Assembly (NCBI GenBank): GCA_903959815.1
Contig: CAJBYM010000136.1
Location: forward strand, 1 to 41,433
DNA length: 41,433 bases
From: Candidatus Omnitrophota bacterium
GTDB lineage: Bacteria > Omnitrophota > Gorgyraeia > Zapsychrales > Fredricksoniimonadaceae
Direction of reading: 5' to 3'
In this document: positions 39,509-41,433 of the stretch, in pieces
Position numbering within the stretch: the stretch's first letter is position 1
Layout: the number at the start of each line of letters is the position of its first letter
Notes under the pieces: generated by a model
The model's database searches: none
What the model saw: the letters and a program-made list of their open reading frames with translations, nothing else
Told to the model about the DNA's origin: nothing
Translations under genes and position numbers: made by a program

Positions 39509-41433
39509 GATCGGGGGCCTGTTTGTTTTAAGATCTTCTTGATCTCCAGATAAACTTCATACGCTGTAATATCCTTCAAGCACGCGTGTCCCTGCACTCC
39601 ACTGCGACAGTTGGGCAAATAACACGGACGGCATTCCATTTCCTTGGTCATAACCTTAACACCCTTGCCCGGCGGCACATGACGCTCAGGACTGGTCGGG
39701 CCAAAAAGAGCGACCACAGGAACACCCATAGCAGATGCCATATGAAGAGGCGCCGAATCAGGGGTCACAAACGCCTTGCAATGACCAATAACCGCCGCGA
39801 GTTGCAGGACATTCGTTTTTCCCACAAGCATAGCAGGTTTCGACTTAGCCTGTGTCATCACCGCCCTGACAAACTCACGGTCCTTTTCCATTCCTGTAAT
39901 GACCACACGAACACCATCCGCAGCCAGACGATCACACAGTTCAGCGATCGAACCCAAAGGCCAGTTTTTAGACGGCCAACGCTCTGACGCCGCGATATTA
40001 ATGCCCACGATCGTATGATTCTTCTCGTCAATCCAGCGGCCATTCAAAAGCTCTTTGGCATAAGCATGATCTTCGCGCCGCAGCCACATCTGAAGACGAA
40101 TGCTATCTTTATACTCAATGCCGAGTTTCTCAAGGATACGAAATTGATGCGCCACCGGGGGCAACCTGCAAAGCGAATCCTTATCATCCTTAATCCCATC
40201 AGTTAAAAGCAGCCCCAACTTGCTATTACAATAACCATAACTCGCTCGCGGCATGCACAAAGCCGTCAAGAGATGCGTGCGGGTATTGTTCTGAAGGTCA
40301 ACGATCTTGTCAAAACGATATTTACGAAGTTCCTGCAACACCTGCCAAAATCCCTTCAAACCTTTATCTTTCCCCTTATGATCATAAATGATGACATCAT
40401 CCAGGTACGGGCAGCCGTGCAAAAGGGGCGCCGCGACCCGCCCTGTCAAACAAGAAATTTTCGCATGAGGAAAACGTTCACGCAAAGCCTTGAAGGCCGC
40501 ACTCGAAAGCACCACATCTCCAACAGCTCCAAGCTTGATAACAAGAATATTCGTGGCACGCACAGCCTCGTCGTAAACTGCCAGGGTTTTCGATGCCATT
40601 TGTTCTATTGTATACTTGGTCTCTACACGGGTACGTGCTTCCAGCGCCATCGCATCCCCAAGTTTACGATCATTAATCAAACGCATGACCGCACCGGCGA
40701 TCCCATCCGCATCTTTTGGAAGAACCAACAGTCCGGTCTTTTCATGCTCCACAATGTCCAGAACTCCCCCCACCTTACTCGCCACGACCGGAACCCCGAC
40801 GGCCTGTGCTTCAATGAGCACACGGCCAAAAGCTTCCTGTGTCACCGTCGATAAGACAAGGATATCAGTTTCATGCAAGAGCTGCGGGATATCCACACGA
40901 TTCCCCAAGAATTCAACCTGTGCCGAGATCCCTAGTCGACGTGTCAAAAGCATCAAGCATTCTTTATAATCCTGTTTCTCAGCCGGCGCATCACCGATCA
41001 CACGGACATGCACAAAGGGCATCAGGCGAATGACCTTGGCCATAGCCTGAAGAAAATAAGCGTGCCCCTTGAGTGGTGTAATGCGCCCAATGATCGATAC
41101 AACCACGGATGAACGTCCCGGCTCGCGCTCACGAAACTTGAATTTATTAAGATCCACACTGCGATGGATAAGCCGAATGCTCTGGGAATGAACCCCAAAG
41201 TGTTCGATCATATGCCGTCCGATCACGTCGCTGATAACGATCACGAACTTCCCCCACCCCATGATACGACTCATAAAGTTTTGAGAATAATAACCATGAC
41301 ACGTCGTTACAAATTCTGCATCGGTTTTACGTGTGGCAAAATATGCGATCCATGCCGGCACACGCGAGCGCGCATGAACCACATCCACCTTTTCCTCAAC
41401 AATGATACGACGCAATTCTTTAACACAGTGCCA
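39505..41433 (-). CDS. Bifunctional GT4-GT9 glycosyltransferase fusion, 5' end outside window
   Basis: The frame stays open to the window edge, so the N-terminus is missing; 642 residues are visible. The first ~294 are a GT4 protein lacking roughly its first 75 residues (CHGYYSQNFMSRIMG, then VSIIGRITPLKGHAYFLQAM, then STVTQEAFGRVLIEAQAVGVPVVAS). Without a stop, near 40551, the chain passes into a complete GT9 domain (TNILVIKLGAVGDVVLSSAA, then FVTPDSAPLHMASAMGVPVVAL). The GT4 part resembles the next protein (38405-39508). Two transfer steps in one chain are likely. No strong internal ribosome site suggests separate translation; a GTG at the junction has GAGG only 2 bases before it. Confidence 0.92.
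   Translation of the reverse strand, partial: WHCVKELRRIIVEEKVDVVHARSRVPAWIAYFATRKTDAEFVTTCHGYYSQNFMSRIMGWGKFVIVISDVIGRHMIEHFGVHSQSIRLIHRSVDLNKFKFREREPGRSSVVVSIIGRITPLKGHAYFLQAMAKVIRLMPFVHVRVIGDAPAEKQDYKECLMLLTRRLGISAQVEFLGNRVDIPQLLHETDILVLSTVTQEAFGRVLIEAQAVGVPVVASKVGGVLDIVEHEKTGLLVLPKDADGIAGAVMRLINDRKLGDAMALEARTRVETKYTIEQMASKTLAVYDEAVRATNILVIKLGAVGDVVLSSAAFKALRERFPHAKISCLTGRVAAPLLHGCPYLDDVIIYDHKGKDKGLKGFWQVLQELRKYRFDKIVDLQNNTRTHLLTALCMPRASYGYCNSKLGLLLTDGIKDDKDSLCRLPPVAHQFRILEKLGIEYKDSIRLQMWLRREDHAYAKELLNGRWIDEKNHTIVGINIAASERWPSKNWPLGSIAELCDRLAADGVRVVITGMEKDREFVRAVMTQAKSKPAMLVGKTNVLQLAAVIGHCKAFVTPDSAPLHMASAMGVPVVALFGPTSPERHVPPGKGVKVMTKEMECRPCYLPNCRSGVQGHACLKDITAYEVYLEIKKILKQTGPRS

Noticed and set aside
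40540-40570. Separate GT9 gene starting within the fusion
   Set aside because: A GTG exists near the junction, but the GAGG before it is only 2 bases away and no stop codon ends the GT4 part, so a fusion is simpler.
1-41433. CRISPR array, tRNA, rRNA, insertion sequence or prophage
   Set aside because: I saw no regularly spaced repeats, no tRNA-like cloverleaf, no transposase or integrase motifs, and coding is continuous housekeeping sequence.

Overview
The window looks like a chromosomal segment of a Gram-negative-type (diderm) bacterium. It carries a complete Kdo branch (kdsA, kdsB, kdsC, kdsD), an ADP-heptose branch kinase (hldA), lptB with an LptC-LptA fusion, several heptosyltransferase-like GT9 proteins and an OmpA-type lipoprotein. 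All housekeeping genes are bacterial. The gene style (trigger factor without a PPIase domain, ProRS without an editing insert, SpoIID, CpaF and SpoVG in a diderm) makes me think of the PVC-related candidate phylum Omnitrophota. This is an inference; no rRNA or other marker in the window settles it. Nearly everything is on the minus strand; only four genes (2702-5969) are on the plus strand.

Layout. (1) 1-2573: the 5' part of atpB (ATP synthase subunit a), then amt-glnK. The amt leader is long and structured. It holds two hexaloop hairpins of the kind bound by ANTAR proteins, and the second overlaps an intrinsic terminator. (2) 2574-5969: a divergent small-regulon area with a sodium:amino-acid symporter and its tiny MetS-like partner, spoVG facing them, then an XRE-cupin regulator translationally coupled to a degenerate receiver protein. 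(3) 5929-7055: one unrecognised membrane-anchored protein with its own promoter. (4) 7075-21989: a long, tightly overlapping minus-strand run uppS-cdsA-dxr-rseP-cpaF-proS-rimP-nusA-infB-trpS-scpA-ruvB-spoIID-nuclease, joining isoprenoid and phospholipid synthesis, translation, chromosome maintenance and envelope functions. cdsA is interrupted by a one-base shift in a G8 tract. (5) 22091-23289: an OmpA-like lipoprotein and a membrane-anchored coiled-coil protein under their own promoter. (6) 23310-29702: purA, a six-TM protein, serA, a class V aminotransferase (serine synthesis), clpP and a short trigger factor. (7) 29731-35460: the operon hldA-kdsB-kdsA-kdsD-kdsC-lptC/A-lptB, from a clear sigma-70 promoter. 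(8) 35490-41433: a glycosyltransferase cluster: three GT9 proteins, one GT4 protein and a GT4-GT9 fusion that runs off the window.

Together, regions 4, 7 and 8 build and export lipopolysaccharide: undecaprenyl and CDP-diacylglycerol supply, the Kdo and heptose precursors, the sugar transfers, and Lpt export. Region 1 is nitrogen acquisition and sensing. I found no tRNA, rRNA, CRISPR array, transposase or prophage gene. The most interesting item is the candidate ANTAR-type antitermination leader of amt-glnK. Next come the missing domains in trigger factor and ProRS, the cdsA frameshift, and a family of short palindromes that sit immediately after stop codons.
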